Positions 1-8,899 of a stretch of 64,000 bases of DNA are shown in pieces. Numbering within the stretch: position 1 is the stretch's first letter; every line of letters begins with the position of its first letter. The notes below the pieces were generated by a model that saw only the letters and a list, made by a program, of their open reading frames with translations, was not told where the DNA came from and made no database searches. The DNA is from Flagellimonas_B algarum (lineage in GTDB: Bacteria; Bacteroidota; Bacteroidia; Flavobacteriales; Flavobacteriaceae). The translations under genes and the position numbers were made by a program. The DNA lies in NCBI RefSeq assembly GCF_040513375.1, contig NZ_JBEVTG010000003.1, positions 186,001-250,000 on the forward strand, written 5' to 3'.

Positions 1-641
1 ACAGCTGTCCGGGCCGAAAAATCCTTGCCTTCGATATCACGCCATGTCTGGTTGTACATATAGCTGTTCTTGTAATTCGCATCATACAACCTACCGATGA
101 TGTTATACCGTTTCACAAAATCATCCAAATGACTCCGGTATTGATCCAGCACTTTCTCCACATAATCCTGATTCGTTTCCATGGTTGTATAATAGTTCGA
201 TATCGCCTTCTTGATTTCTTCGGGTAGGATGTCGAAGGTTCCGGTAGCCTTTAAGTTGGAAAATGTATTGATGTTAAAGGTCGGAGAGGAATACCAGCGT
301 ACGGGAAATTCGTTTTGCATGATATGGACCAATGTATCCAGATCCGTTTCTGAAGCATAGGCCCTTTTAATGAGTCCATTGATTTTTGAGTTTCTTTGGT
401 TGACCAACGGCAAACGCTGTTGGATCAACACACCGTCGGCAACGATATCACTGTAAACCGATTGTACCGCGGTCGTTAGTTTCTTATGATTTTTTCGTGC
501 TTCGTTCCAATTGTTGATCTGCAAGGCGATGAGGATTCCGATCACCACCAAGATGATTTCCCCGATGGCGTACATCAGATACTTGCTGAATTTATTTTCC
601 GAGAGCAGTTGTTGCCGGATACGGCGGAAGAATTTTAGCAC
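1..641 (-). CDS. DUF6090-family membrane-anchored protein (partial, C-terminus outside window)
   Basis: The reading frame runs off the left edge, so only the N-terminal ~213 residues are visible. It starts at a GTG (641); an in-frame TAG lies 18 nt upstream, so no longer start is possible. The N-terminus has the arrangement typical of DUF6090 proteins of Flavobacteriia: a basic stretch (KFFRRIRQQLLSENK), then one membrane segment (YAIGEIILVVIGILIALQI) followed by NNWNEARK. The remainder is a helical, presumably periplasmic domain. Function is unknown for the family. The next gene on this strand is the helicase at 750, 108 bp upstream. Confidence 0.8.
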   Translation of the reverse strand, partial: MLKFFRRIRQQLLSENKFSKYLMYAIGEIILVVIGILIALQINNWNEARKNHKKLTTAVQSVYSDIVADGVLIQQRLPLVNQRNSKINGLIKRAYASETDLDTLVHIMQNEFPVRWYSSPTFNINTFSNLKATGTFDILPEEIKKAISNYYTTMETNQDYVEKVLDQYRSHLDDFVKRYNIIGRLYDANYKNSYMYNQTWRDIEGKDFSARTA

Positions 642-749
642 TAGGGGTTGGTTTCCCTAAAGATATGATTTTTATAAAATGCGCGGAATCAAGGAACGAA
701 ATACGAGGTTTATCGTGATTGCTTCATGTAGTCAACGGATCGACCCCAA

Positions 750-2018
750 TCATCTTTTCCTTCTTCGGGAGCCGGGCTTATTCGAACCTTTCTTTTTGTT
801 TCGATTGGCGAAAAAGGCTTCCCGTTGCTTCCGTTTTTCCTTTTCTTTTTCCTTCTTTTCCGCTTTGTTCATCGGCCGGTCCGTTTGCGGAAACGGATGG
901 TCGCTTACTACTTGGACCTTTTGTTGGATCAGTTTTTCGATATCCCGTAAATACGCGTTTTCTTCAGGTTCGCAGATCGAAATGGAGATCCCTGCCTCGC
1001 CGGCACGACCGCAACGTCCGATGCGGTGCACATAGGTCTCGGACTCATTCGGGATATCGTAATTGATCACGTATCGGAGCTTGTCGATATCAATACCTCG
1101 CGCCGCGATATCGGTGGCTACCAAGGCCCTGATCTTACCCACTTTGAATTCTTGCAAGGCTCTTTGGCGTTGGTTTTGGGATTTATCGCCATGAATGGCC
1201 GCACAGTTGATTTTTTTCTTTCGAAGGTCCCTTACGATGCGATCCGCACCGTGTTTCGTTCTTGAAAACACCAAAACCTGTTCGAGTTCAGGGTCTTGGA
1301 GGATATGCAAAAGCAAGGCCTTTTTGTTGCTGCGGTTCGTCATATAGACATACTGCTGGATCGTTTCGGCGGTCGAAGAAACGGGATCGATAACGACCCG
1401 CTTGGGCTGGTTCAAGATCTGCTGCGATAATTTCAAAATATTCGGCGGCATGGTGGCCGAGAAAAAGAGGGATTGTCTTTGTTTCGGCAGTTTGGCCAAG
1501 ATCTTCTTGATGTCGTTGATGAACCCCATATCGAGCATACGGTCGGCTTCATCCAACACAAAATACTTGATGTGCCGCAGGGTGATATGCCCTTGATCCA
1601 TCAAATCGAGCAAACGTCCGGGAGTGGCTACCAACACATCCACCCCTTGGTGCAGGGCCCTGACTTGTGCGCCCTGTTTTACCCCTCCGAATATCACGAT
1701 ATTCTTAACAGGCGTATATTTTCCATAGGTCGCAAAACTCTCCCCGATTTGTAGGGCCAACTCACGGGTCGGGGTGACGATCAATGCGACAATGTTCCTT
1801 TTGCCCTTTGGATGTTGCAGGTCGTTCGCTACATGCTGAATGATGGGAATGGCGAAAGCCGCTGTTTTTCCCGTTCCGGTCTGTGCACTCCCTAGCACAT
1901 CTTCCCGGTTTAAAACCAAGGGAATCGATTTCGCCTGAATGGGGGTAGGTTCCGTATACTGTTCCTCCCGCAATGCTTTACGTATGGAGGGAATCAATTT
2001 TAAATCTTCAAATCGCAT
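750..2018 (-). CDS. DEAD-box ATP-dependent RNA helicase, RhlE-like
   Basis: A two-domain superfamily 2 RNA helicase that remodels RNA in the cytoplasm. Visible motifs are the Q motif (YTEPTPIQ, ~21-28), Walker A AQTGTGKT (~45-52), PTRELA, DEAD in VLDEADRMLDMG, SAT in FFSATMP, and HRIGRCGRAG in domain 2. The tail is very basic (ends RNKKKGSNKPGSRRRKR), as in RhlE-type proteins, and probably binds RNA. I chose the ATG at 2018 (MRFEDLKL) because family members begin just before this F-x-x-L motif; a TTG at 2063 would add 15 residues. About 422 aa, normal size. Confidence 0.95.
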   Translation of the reverse strand: MRFEDLKLIPSIRKALREEQYTEPTPIQAKSIPLVLNREDVLGSAQTGTGKTAAFAIPIIQHVANDLQHPKGKRNIVALIVTPTRELALQIGESFATYGKYTPVKNIVIFGGVKQGAQVRALHQGVDVLVATPGRLLDLMDQGHITLRHIKYFVLDEADRMLDMGFINDIKKILAKLPKQRQSLFFSATMPPNILKLSQQILNQPKRVVIDPVSSTAETIQQYVYMTNRSNKKALLLHILQDPELEQVLVFSRTKHGADRIVRDLRKKKINCAAIHGDKSQNQRQRALQEFKVGKIRALVATDIAARGIDIDKLRYVINYDIPNESETYVHRIGRCGRAGEAGISISICEPEENAYLRDIEKLIQQKVQVVSDHPFPQTDRPMNKAEKKEKEKEKRKQREAFFANRNKKKGSNKPGSRRRKR

Positions 2019-2362
2019 GTGCTTTTTCAAGGGATGACTTAGGTTTTGGTCGGATCGGGACAAAGGTCATGGTTTTATATCGATGTAGCAAGGACGTATG
2101 GATTTCAATAGCAGCTTTAATTTAAAGCTATCTTATTTTCTTTAATGATGCTATTTTCTATTTGCCTCATTATTTCTGAGACATTTTTGTTTTTGCCAGA
2201 TCCTTATACATACCTTATTATGCTTGCGCCTATCGGTCTCTTTTATGGGTAGCAGCGCTAGATAGCGAATCCGTCAGCTTTGAATTAACTTAAATAAATG
2301 CGATAGCGGTTTGGGTATAAGCCCAAACCGCTATTGCTTATGCACCGGTTGTAAGCAATAAG
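2019..2362. other. Intergenic region with two hairpins, no gene
   Basis: No credible coding frame is visible. The stretch is AT-rich and forms the 5' side of the helicase gene. Besides the terminator-like stem near the hydrolase end (2303-2334), it has an inverted repeat AGCTTTA...TAAAGCT (2113-2129), which would lie about 100 nt upstream of the helicase start in its mRNA leader. A long leader is common for cold-induced helicases, but nothing here proves such control. Confidence 0.5.
2303..2334 (-). terminator. Hairpin terminator after the TAP-like hydrolase
   Basis: A perfect 13-bp inverted repeat (ATAGCGGTTTGGG / CCCAAACCGCTAT) with a 6-nt loop starts 29 bp beyond the stop codon of the hydrolase. 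On the minus strand it is followed by a T-rich rather than pure-T tract, so it is a probable but not textbook intrinsic terminator. Confidence 0.65.
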
Positions 2363-3844
2363 CTATTCCGTTTTAAATTCAGGTTTTCTAATTTGTTCCA
2401 AACACCCTGGTTTTGGTTGCTCAGTCGGGTTATTAAAGAAATCATTGGCCGCTTGCATCCCACAGGGGTTGCCCCAATTCGTGGTCGGGCCGTGTTTCCA
2501 GCCTTTAAAAACCAAATGAAAGGAATTGGTCAGATTGGCGCTCATGGCTGCAGCCCATTTGACCGGGGTCGATTCATCATATTCCCCGCTGATCAAAAGC
2601 ACGGGAATGTCGCTTTTTACGGCCTGATTCTCAATCCTAGGCACTTTTTCGACCCCCCAGATCCTACAAACTTCCATGTCGAAAACCGCCGGTGATAGCC
2701 CCTTTACCGCGGGGTACTTCGTGGTTTCTTGAGCGATTCTTTCTTGGGAATTGAATGGCGATTCTTCTGCACACCAAACGGATAAACGCATTCCGGTTCC
2801 GATGCCACCTCCTGGTTTTTGGAATAAATACTGTAATTGTTGCTTTACGGATGACAAATCGTTTTGAAGTAATTTATTGATTTCAAAAGGGATGTTGGGT
2901 ACTCCTCCGGTAGAAGTGGAGATTACATTGATCAAGTCTTCCCCTTTGAGGTAAAAAGTCTCCAACTTCCCATTTTCAGGGTGTTCCACCTGTACCTCAA
3001 GCGGGTGGTTTGTTTTCGCTTCCAAATAGGCGAGAAAGCGATTTTTGAGATTGGGGAAGGCCCTATTGCAATTCGGATCCGTTTCGCAATCGATGCATAG
3101 TTTGTCCAAGGACCCTAAAAGATTGCCCACACTTTCTTCATCATAATTCACCTCCAAGGGAAGGGGTGAATCCATGACGACGCTTCTGATCTTATCCGGA
3201 TAATCCCTTAGTAAAACCTGTCCGATTTTGGTACTATAGGACATGGTCAATAGATTATACTCCGCAATTTCCAATACGTCCATTAGGTCATTGATATCCG
3301 CTGCGATCTGCTTGGTGGTATAGCTGTTTAAGTCAATGCCTTGGTTACGCAATCGTTCACCGCAAGCGGTGGCCGCATTTTGAAAAAGACGATCCGTTTT
3401 GGTCGCATCGGAACCAGGAAGGTTCGATTGATAAATCGCCTGTGCCCATTCGGGGCAGTCTAAACTTGGTTGGGCATATTGGGTACCTCTTTGTTCGAAT
3501 AAAATAAGATCACGGTCATCCAGATATTTATAGGATTTCATGTACTGTGAGGCACGCATGGAGGTATAGCCGGGGCCACCTACCGTATATAATATCGGGT
3601 CGGGCTTTGGGTTTGTACTCCGGCTTTTAAAAATGTATATGGGTAATTTTATGGTATTGCCATTCGGCTTGGTTCTATCCTCGAGCACTTCCAAATAGCC
3701 AAACCTATACTTTTGCCCCTCGGGGATTTTATGGGTGGTCTCTTTGGATGCGGTAAAGGTGGGCTTGAATTTTTTTTGGGTCTGATTGTTTGAAAAAGAT
3801 ACTGACGAAAGGCAAAGAAATAGGCCTGTGAAAAGAAGTTTCAT
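2363..3844 (-). CDS. Secreted alpha/beta hydrolase, tripeptidyl aminopeptidase (TAP)-like
   Basis: A 493-aa alpha/beta hydrolase with an N-terminal signal peptide (KLLFTGLFLCLSSVSFS), so it acts in the periplasm or outside. The oxyanion-hole motif GGPGYTS is at about 90, followed by DRDLILFEQRGT, the prolyl-aminopeptidase/TAP signature. The nucleophile serine is in TMSYST; the usual GxSYGG glycines are replaced by Thr and Ser. The acid is probably the Asp of SGEYDEST and the base the His of GWKHGPT in the C-terminal TAP-like domain. Start chosen at ATG 3844 because it gives a clean signal peptide; an upstream TTG (3865) is possible. Probably releases short peptides. Confidence 0.85.
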   Translation of the reverse strand: MKLLFTGLFLCLSSVSFSNNQTQKKFKPTFTASKETTHKIPEGQKYRFGYLEVLEDRTKPNGNTIKLPIYIFKSRSTNPKPDPILYTVGGPGYTSMRASQYMKSYKYLDDRDLILFEQRGTQYAQPSLDCPEWAQAIYQSNLPGSDATKTDRLFQNAATACGERLRNQGIDLNSYTTKQIAADINDLMDVLEIAEYNLLTMSYSTKIGQVLLRDYPDKIRSVVMDSPLPLEVNYDEESVGNLLGSLDKLCIDCETDPNCNRAFPNLKNRFLAYLEAKTNHPLEVQVEHPENGKLETFYLKGEDLINVISTSTGGVPNIPFEINKLLQNDLSSVKQQLQYLFQKPGGGIGTGMRLSVWCAEESPFNSQERIAQETTKYPAVKGLSPAVFDMEVCRIWGVEKVPRIENQAVKSDIPVLLISGEYDESTPVKWAAAMSANLTNSFHLVFKGWKHGPTTNWGNPCGMQAANDFFNNPTEQPKPGCLEQIRKPEFKTE

Positions 3845-3913
3845 AGAAAACGTTAATTGATTCAACTAGGTCACAAAGTAACTGCCCATTTACAAGGCAG
3901 GCATTCACATTTG

Positions 3914-4474
3914 TTAAGAAAAAGCCTGTTTCTTAACCCTACTCAAACTCTGTTCGGAAACCCCTAAATAAGATGCGATGTACTTTTGCGGCACTCTTTG
4001 AAACAGATTGGGGTTTCTGCTTACCAGCGCATGGTACTTATCGATTAAGTTGAGCAATTGTAGATCGGCTAGCTTTTCTACGGTTGAAAGAAACGCTTTT
4101 TCAGCAATGATCCTCCCTAGTCTTTCATTCTGATGTGATTTGTTGTAAAGGTCTAGGAGATCTCTTTTTTTGAATTCGTAATAGCTGGTTTTTTCGATGC
4201 TTTCAATGAAGATTTGACTCGGTTTTTCATTTAAAAAACTGGAAAAATCCGTTGCAAACCAGTTTTCAAAATAGAAATGGTGGGTGTAGTCTTTGCCATT
4301 GATAATCTTATACCCTCGAAGCAGTCCTTCTTTTAAAAATAAAATCTTGTTGGTGGGTTTATCAGGCCGGAATAGGACTTGATGCTTTGCTACTTCTTTT
4401 TCAGTGGCGATTTTTAACAAGCGGTCAAAACTCTCCTCCGAAAACTCCAAAAGCGACTGGATTGTTTCTTTCAT
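3914..4474 (-). CDS. Crp/Fnr-family transcriptional regulator
   Basis: About 186 aa with a cyclic-nucleotide-binding beta-roll (VLFRPDKPTNKILFLKEG) and a short C-terminal helix-turn-helix (VPQKYIASYLGVSEQSLSRVKK). This is the small Bacteroidota type, usually lacking cAMP-binding residues, so the ligand is unknown. The ATG at 4474 is chosen over a TTG at 4510. Its gene is AT-richer than those around it and sits 130 bp from the transporter on the same strand, which it might control. Confidence 0.88.
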   Translation of the reverse strand: MKETIQSLLEFSEESFDRLLKIATEKEVAKHQVLFRPDKPTNKILFLKEGLLRGYKIINGKDYTHHFYFENWFATDFSSFLNEKPSQIFIESIEKTSYYEFKKRDLLDLYNKSHQNERLGRIIAEKAFLSTVEKLADLQLLNLIDKYHALVSRNPNLFQRVPQKYIASYLGVSEQSLSRVKKQAFS

Positions 4475-4606
4475 TTTAATTTGAGCGGATTTTGTTTGAA
4501 TTGCCTGCAACAGTCTCGTCCCAACCTGCCGTCAATGATGTATGTTTTCCAACCGTGGCAAATCCATCCTTTAACTGATTTTACGTTTGAATTTAACACA
4601 TTGCAA

Positions 4607-5824
4607 CTATAAACTATGGCCTTTGTTCGAGATGGTATTTTTGTTTATAATTAGATATCCGAGTATTCCAATGCCTACAAGTAACATTGCAATTATTCCA
4701 AACTTGATTCCTAAAGTCGGATTTTCATAAAACCTCTCGTCGAATAAGCTAAAAATAATGGCAAATATTTTTGTTGGAACAAAAGCCAAACTAACCAATA
4801 TGGCTAGGTATTTTGGGTTAGAGTACTTTGTCAAAATTGAATGGATTATCGGAGCAATATGTATTTCAGAAATTGCTAAGAACAATAGTGAAATAAAAAG
4901 GTAAATGATATGGTTTTCTTTTGGTGTTTCTGGTATAAACAGTATTACTCCGAATGCGATTGCTCCAAATAAAAACCCCATCAGCAATTTGAAAAATTGG
5001 GTTCTGTAAAAGTAAGTCCAGATTATGATAGTTATTAGACCTATTGGCAAAATGAAAACAGCGGTCAAAGATTGCCATGCATTTTTTGGAATTTCCAATG
5101 TTGAAATCTCACTTAATTTAAGTTGTAAATCAAAAATTCGGATGTTGGATATTTCATAAATACCCCAAAAAAGCCCGACAATTAACAAAGCAAGCACTAT
5201 GTTTAATATTCGCTGGCCAATCGGTGCTTTTTCCACTTCGTTTAATTCATTTTGTTTTGTTTTTAAAATCGGAATTAGTGAAGTTAATGTCAATAAACCA
5301 CAAATGATAAAACCAATATTATATCCATATTTTTCTCCTGAATAGCCAATTATTAATACTCCTAAAAACGAACCTAAATTAATGGCTAGATAAAAAATTG
5401 TAAATCCAGCATCTAGTAATTTAGTTCTGTTTAAATAAGATTTACCAAAATTGGATATGATATTGGGAGTGAAAAGACCGGTTCCTAGCACAACAAGGAA
5501 TAATCCAATATAAAGGCCATAGGTCGTGGGTAAGCATAAAATGAATGCCCCTGCCGACTGTGTTATTCCGCCAATTATTATGGATTTTTTATTTCCGATC
5601 AGGAGGTCTCCTAGCAAAGCACCAAATATTTGAGAGAAAATGATGAAACCTGTAAACCAACTATATACCGAAATGGCTTGTTCGTCATCCATTTTCAGGC
5701 TTCCCATGATCATGTATAAAACCAGCAGAGCACGTAGACCATAGAATGACGCTCCTTCCAACATCCTGGCTAAACTGAAATGAAAAGTCTCTTTTGGGTG
5801 TTTCTGATTTTTAATTATGCTCAT
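4607..5824 (-). CDS. POT/MFS-family transporter (peptide-transporter-like)
   Basis: A 405-aa polytopic membrane protein of about 12 helices. The N-terminus (FHFSLARMLEGASFYGLRALLVLYMI) matches the E-R/G-xx-FYGxRALLxLYM pattern of proton-dependent oligopeptide transporters, and the loop GDLLIGNKKSIIIGG matches their motif A region. It is shorter than most POT members (450-550 aa). Codon use is clearly AT-rich compared with neighbours at 7-30 kb, which suggests later acquisition. The substrate cannot be told from the sequence. Confidence 0.8.
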   Translation of the reverse strand: MSIIKNQKHPKETFHFSLARMLEGASFYGLRALLVLYMIMGSLKMDDEQAISVYSWFTGFIIFSQIFGALLGDLLIGNKKSIIIGGITQSAGAFILCLPTTYGLYIGLFLVVLGTGLFTPNIISNFGKSYLNRTKLLDAGFTIFYLAINLGSFLGVLIIGYSGEKYGYNIGFIICGLLTLTSLIPILKTKQNELNEVEKAPIGQRILNIVLALLIVGLFWGIYEISNIRIFDLQLKLSEISTLEIPKNAWQSLTAVFILPIGLITIIIWTYFYRTQFFKLLMGFLFGAIAFGVILFIPETPKENHIIYLFISLLFLAISEIHIAPIIHSILTKYSNPKYLAILVSLAFVPTKIFAIIFSLFDERFYENPTLGIKFGIIAMLLVGIGILGYLIINKNTISNKGHSL

Positions 5825-5904
5825 TCAGTTTATTTGGTTGGGTAAATTACCTACAACGGCATGGCTAAATTGCGTTATAGCGCAGTTTAGGTGTGGTACA
5901 ACGT

Positions 5905-6366
5905 CTATTTTATTCTTTCAAAATCCTTGAATGCCTTGATGAGTGCTCTTCCAGTTTCGTATTCCGCCGCTTCGTTTTTGATTATTTCCAAGTTGTTTTC
6001 GTAAAGCGCTATTACAGTATTCCAGTCCTCACGTTCTATCTTCCAATAGTCGGGATCGCTAGTCAAAACGGATTTGAGTAAGTCCCCCTCATAGAAATCA
6101 CCTTCGGCAAGGATATTTTTTTGTAATATTTTGAGGGCTAAAGGGATTACATATTTTAAACCTAGATTTTGCCCGATCAGCATTCTGATATCCTCGATTT
6201 CTAAGCTGTTTAAAGGTTTTTTTCTCACTCTATAACAGCTTGTCACAAGATAGCTTTCACCTACGGGCACTGCTCCCCAATCGTCTTTCTCCAAGCTTTC
6301 CAATGATTTAAAAAGCCAGTTATTTTCAAGTTTTCCTCTTTTCTTTTTGTATTTCAATACCTTCAT
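5905..6366 (-). CDS. Orphan CdiI-type immunity protein (contact-dependent inhibition)
   Basis: About 153 aa. The core LESLEKDDWG ... SYLVTSCYRVRKKPLNSLEIEDIRMLIGQ, GLKYVIPLALKIL and LAEGDFYEGDLLKSVL is, from memory, the hallmark of the CdiI_2-like family annotated as contact-dependent growth inhibition immunity proteins, which bind and neutralise a matching toxin domain. No toxin, CdiA/CdiB or Rhs/T6SS gene is visible nearby, so it is an orphan. ATG 6366 is preferred because AGAGA lies ~8 nt upstream; ATGs at 6393 and 6408 are alternatives. It shares the AT-rich composition of the two preceding genes. Confidence 0.75.
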   Translation of the reverse strand: MKVLKYKKKRGKLENNWLFKSLESLEKDDWGAVPVGESYLVTSCYRVRKKPLNSLEIEDIRMLIGQNLGLKYVIPLALKILQKNILAEGDFYEGDLLKSVLTSDPDYWKIEREDWNTVIALYENNLEIIKNEAAEYETGRALIKAFKDFERIK

Positions 6367-6560
6367 GTCGATCTCTGCAGTGTTGTACAACATTGGTGTG
6401 CCGACCATTCGATCGATACCTTTTCGCACCAAGTCCTAAGATACATGATTTCCAACCGCATTCCCTACCTTACCCTTTGTCTTTTCCGCCCTTCTTAGCA
6501 AAGAAACGGATAAGCCCAACGTGCTCTGTTTTATACCTTGCGATGGTACCCCAGAAGGAT

Positions 6561-6911
6561 TTACTGGGCAGTGATCAAACCGATCAGGTTGCCCGCGACA
6601 TCCTTAAACCAGGCAAAAGACCTGCCATCGGGCAGGGGGGTCGGTGCTACGAATACGGATCCCCCATGGGATACCACATTTTCCAAATCGGCTTCTAGGG
6701 CATCGGTTTCAATATAGACCGTTACATAATTTTGGGGATCGTTAGGGCCCAATTGATTGAGATGACCGCTTAGTGCATCATGGGTAACGGTATCGATCAG
6801 GGCGGAATTCCCTTGTTTTTTTAAGGCCCACCCAAAGACCTTGTGGTAGAATTCGGAGGTGGTATCCAAATCACTACATCCAATTTCAAAATGTACGATG
6901 GTTCGTTTCAT
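6561..6911 (-). CDS. VOC-superfamily (glyoxalase/dioxygenase-fold) protein
   Basis: A 116-aa single-module vicinal-oxygen-chelate protein. It opens with the typical RTIVHFEIGCSDLDTTSEFYHKVFGW and ends with a second half including DGRSFAWFKDVAGNLIGLI. The first-strand His (VHFEI) is present, but the usual C-terminal metal Glu is not obvious (DVAGNLIGL), so enzymatic activity is uncertain. Cytosolic. No operon partner is evident. Confidence 0.85.
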   Translation of the reverse strand: MKRTIVHFEIGCSDLDTTSEFYHKVFGWALKKQGNSALIDTVTHDALSGHLNQLGPNDPQNYVTVYIETDALEADLENVVSHGGSVFVAPTPLPDGRSFAWFKDVAGNLIGLITAQ

Positions 6912-7058
6912 AGCTGCCGGTTTTAAACAAATGGGGGAACATAGTGCCTAAAAGAAGCACCCCTTCAAGATACAAGAATTTTGGCTGCTTTTTTATGAAG
7001 AAGCATCAGGGGACTTTCCCTACAATCCACTACCATCCGGGGTTTCGATACCGATTGC

Positions 7059-7757
7059 CTAACCCTTTTCGGACAAGAGATCGATAAACCCATAACGCAT
7101 GGTCTCCCGTTCATCTCCTTCAGGGGCAGGGTAGTGCCGTTCAATGGTCTCGCCCAAAACAAAAGGAACGGGTCGTTTGAAGATCGGGCCGTCGTAACAA
7201 AAAGTATGGAATTCCCCATGTTCCCCACAAGGGTCGACCTCAGGAGGGAGGTCCTTTAAAAAATCACGATCCAGTTCGCGACCCAAGAAGACGGGGTCCA
7301 AGAGCGTTGCGTTCAAGCACACCACCACGGCCTTAAAGCCCAGGTCCACGAATTCCAAGAACAGGTCACGGGTATCGCGTTTCCAGAGGGGAAAATGGCA
7401 TTGGATGCCCGTTAACTGCCGTTCGCGATATTGCCGAAGATCTTCCAGGAAAATGTCACCAAATCCGCAGTCGGTATAACCTGCTGCTTTCAGCTCCGCA
7501 ACAGTGGCGCCCATGAGGGCATTGTAAGCCTCCATAGTCGGATTTTCAGGCAGTTCGACCGTGTCGTGGTCGATGCCCAGCGCCGCGACTTGGTCTAGAA
7601 GCAACTCCCTTCTCAAACCGTGCATGGAAACCCGGTCGTGATGTCGGTTCACGGTGGTCAACAAACGGTCGATCGACAGTTCCTGGTCTTGTAGTAACCG
7701 ATATAGGGCGAGGGCCGAATCCTTACCCGTACTCCAATTGAAAAAGGTCTTGCGCAT
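7059..7757 (-). CDS. Dph6-like ATP-pyrophosphatase (diphthine-ammonia ligase family)
   Basis: About 232 aa of the adenine nucleotide alpha-hydrolase fold. The PP-loop is visible at the N-terminus (NWSTGKDSALALYR), then GLRRELLLDQVAALGI, CGFGDIFLEDLRQYRE (E-D-L-R motif of the Dph6/MJ0570 family), LGRELDRDFL and GEFHTFCYDGPIF. Eukaryotic and archaeal relatives amidate diphthine; bacteria lack diphthamide, so the bacterial substrate is unknown. ATG at 7757 is chosen because it starts directly at the first beta-strand. Confidence 0.88.
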   Translation of the reverse strand: MRKTFFNWSTGKDSALALYRLLQDQELSIDRLLTTVNRHHDRVSMHGLRRELLLDQVAALGIDHDTVELPENPTMEAYNALMGATVAELKAAGYTDCGFGDIFLEDLRQYRERQLTGIQCHFPLWKRDTRDLFLEFVDLGFKAVVVCLNATLLDPVFLGRELDRDFLKDLPPEVDPCGEHGEFHTFCYDGPIFKRPVPFVLGETIERHYPAPEGDERETMRYGFIDLLSEKG

Positions 7758-7868
7758 GGCGGTACTTGCATTCAGGACCAAGGTAGGCTTTTCGGCCGAC
7801 GCAACACAGTTCCGCTGCGGTTCTCCAGGATGGACTATAAAATGTTTCCGAAGGAATCCCTACACTGC

Positions 7869-8399
7869 TTATTTGGCCTGTTGCGCCTGCCACTGCTTGA
7901 CGATGTCGGGCAGGGGTTCCCCTTCGGCCACGAAAAGTAAGGAAGCGGAATTCATGCAATAGCGGAGTCCCGTAGGGGCCGGTCCGTCATTAAAGACATG
8001 GCCCAAATGCGATCCACTACCGCTATCGACCACTTCGGTGCGCACCATGCCGTGGCTTTTATCGACCACCTCGATGACGGCATCCGCTGTCAATGGCTTG
8101 TAAAAGCTGGGCCAACCGGTACCAGATTTGAATTTATGTTCGGAGCTGAACAGGGGTTGCCCGGTCGCCGCCGAATAATAGATGCCTTTTTTCTTGTTGT
8201 CCCAATAGGCTCCGGTAAAGGCGTATTCCGTGCCCTGCTGGCGCAAGACATAGAATTGCTTGTCATCGAGCTGTTGTTTCCATTCGGCCTCCGATTTTTG
8301 GATCGGGTAGGTCTGGGACGCTTCTTTGGAAGCGGTTTTCGATTGGCAAGCCGCCGTTAAGGAGACAAGGCTGCAAAGGAGGAGTAGGGATACACGCAT
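7869..8399 (-). CDS. msrB: Lipoprotein methionine-R-sulfoxide reductase MsrB
   Basis: About 176 aa. A signal peptide ends in a lipobox (LVSLTAAC), so it is an envelope-anchored form that repairs oxidised methionine in exported proteins. Family motifs are GTGWPSF (~105), HLGHVFNDGP and RYCMNSASL, where the Cys is the catalytic residue. The two CxxC zinc-binding pairs of classical MsrB are missing (YYSAATGQPLF in place of the first), so this is the zinc-free type. Start at ATG 8399 gives the signal peptide; an upstream GTG/TTG would add 16 residues. Confidence 0.93.
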   Translation of the reverse strand: MRVSLLLLCSLVSLTAACQSKTASKEASQTYPIQKSEAEWKQQLDDKQFYVLRQQGTEYAFTGAYWDNKKKGIYYSAATGQPLFSSEHKFKSGTGWPSFYKPLTADAVIEVVDKSHGMVRTEVVDSGSGSHLGHVFNDGPAPTGLRYCMNSASLLFVAEGEPLPDIVKQWQAQQAK

Positions 8400-8458
8400 G
8401 GGTCGTATGTTTTTAATTCGTTGCTGGACTTTGGATTCCGAAGCCATCCGAGGCGGCC

Positions 8459-8695
8459 TTAGTTGGCGGACTTTTCGTTCAACTGCGCCTTCATGGTCCG
8501 TTTGTCTTCGTCACTTAGGCTGACCAAATCAGCATTTTCGCAAAGGCTGGTGAGCTTTCGGTTTTCCATGGAAAAACGTGCACAGTCCTTGCTGATGAGC
8601 AGAAAAATGTTGAGTTGCAGAAGTTCCCACCATTTGGCTTCACCATACTGGCTTTTGGTGCAAATTTCCTTGGCTTTTTCGCGAGATATCTTCAT
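8459..8695 (-). CDS. Small conserved flavobacterial protein, cysteine-containing
   Basis: 78 aa. It begins KISREKAKEICTKSQYGEA and continues with a hydrophobic stretch LLQLNIFLLISKDCARFS, resembling small proteins often next to sigma factors or enzymes in Flavobacteriia that look like shortened anti-sigma zinc fingers (Cys at ~12, 38 and 52, but no clean HxxxCxxC). The ATG start is well placed. It lies 59 bp upstream of msrB on the same strand and may be co-transcribed. No function assigned. Confidence 0.65.
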   Translation of the reverse strand: MKISREKAKEICTKSQYGEAKWWELLQLNIFLLISKDCARFSMENRKLTSLCENADLVSLSDEDKRTMKAQLNEKSAN

Positions 8696-8899
8696 AGGCT
8701 TACTATCGCAAATTTCAATGGTCGCTCTTTGTTTCGGGAGCGGACTTCCCTTTATTGGACGGAAAATCCTAGAAACTTAACATCGTTTTATAAAATTTTT
8801 TGCAAAGATACGATCCCTTGGCCCGAAAAGCGCAACATCAGGCCATTTGCTCTGTTTTTGTGAAGTCAAAATCAGGAACTTGCCGGAGGTTCCTATGCC

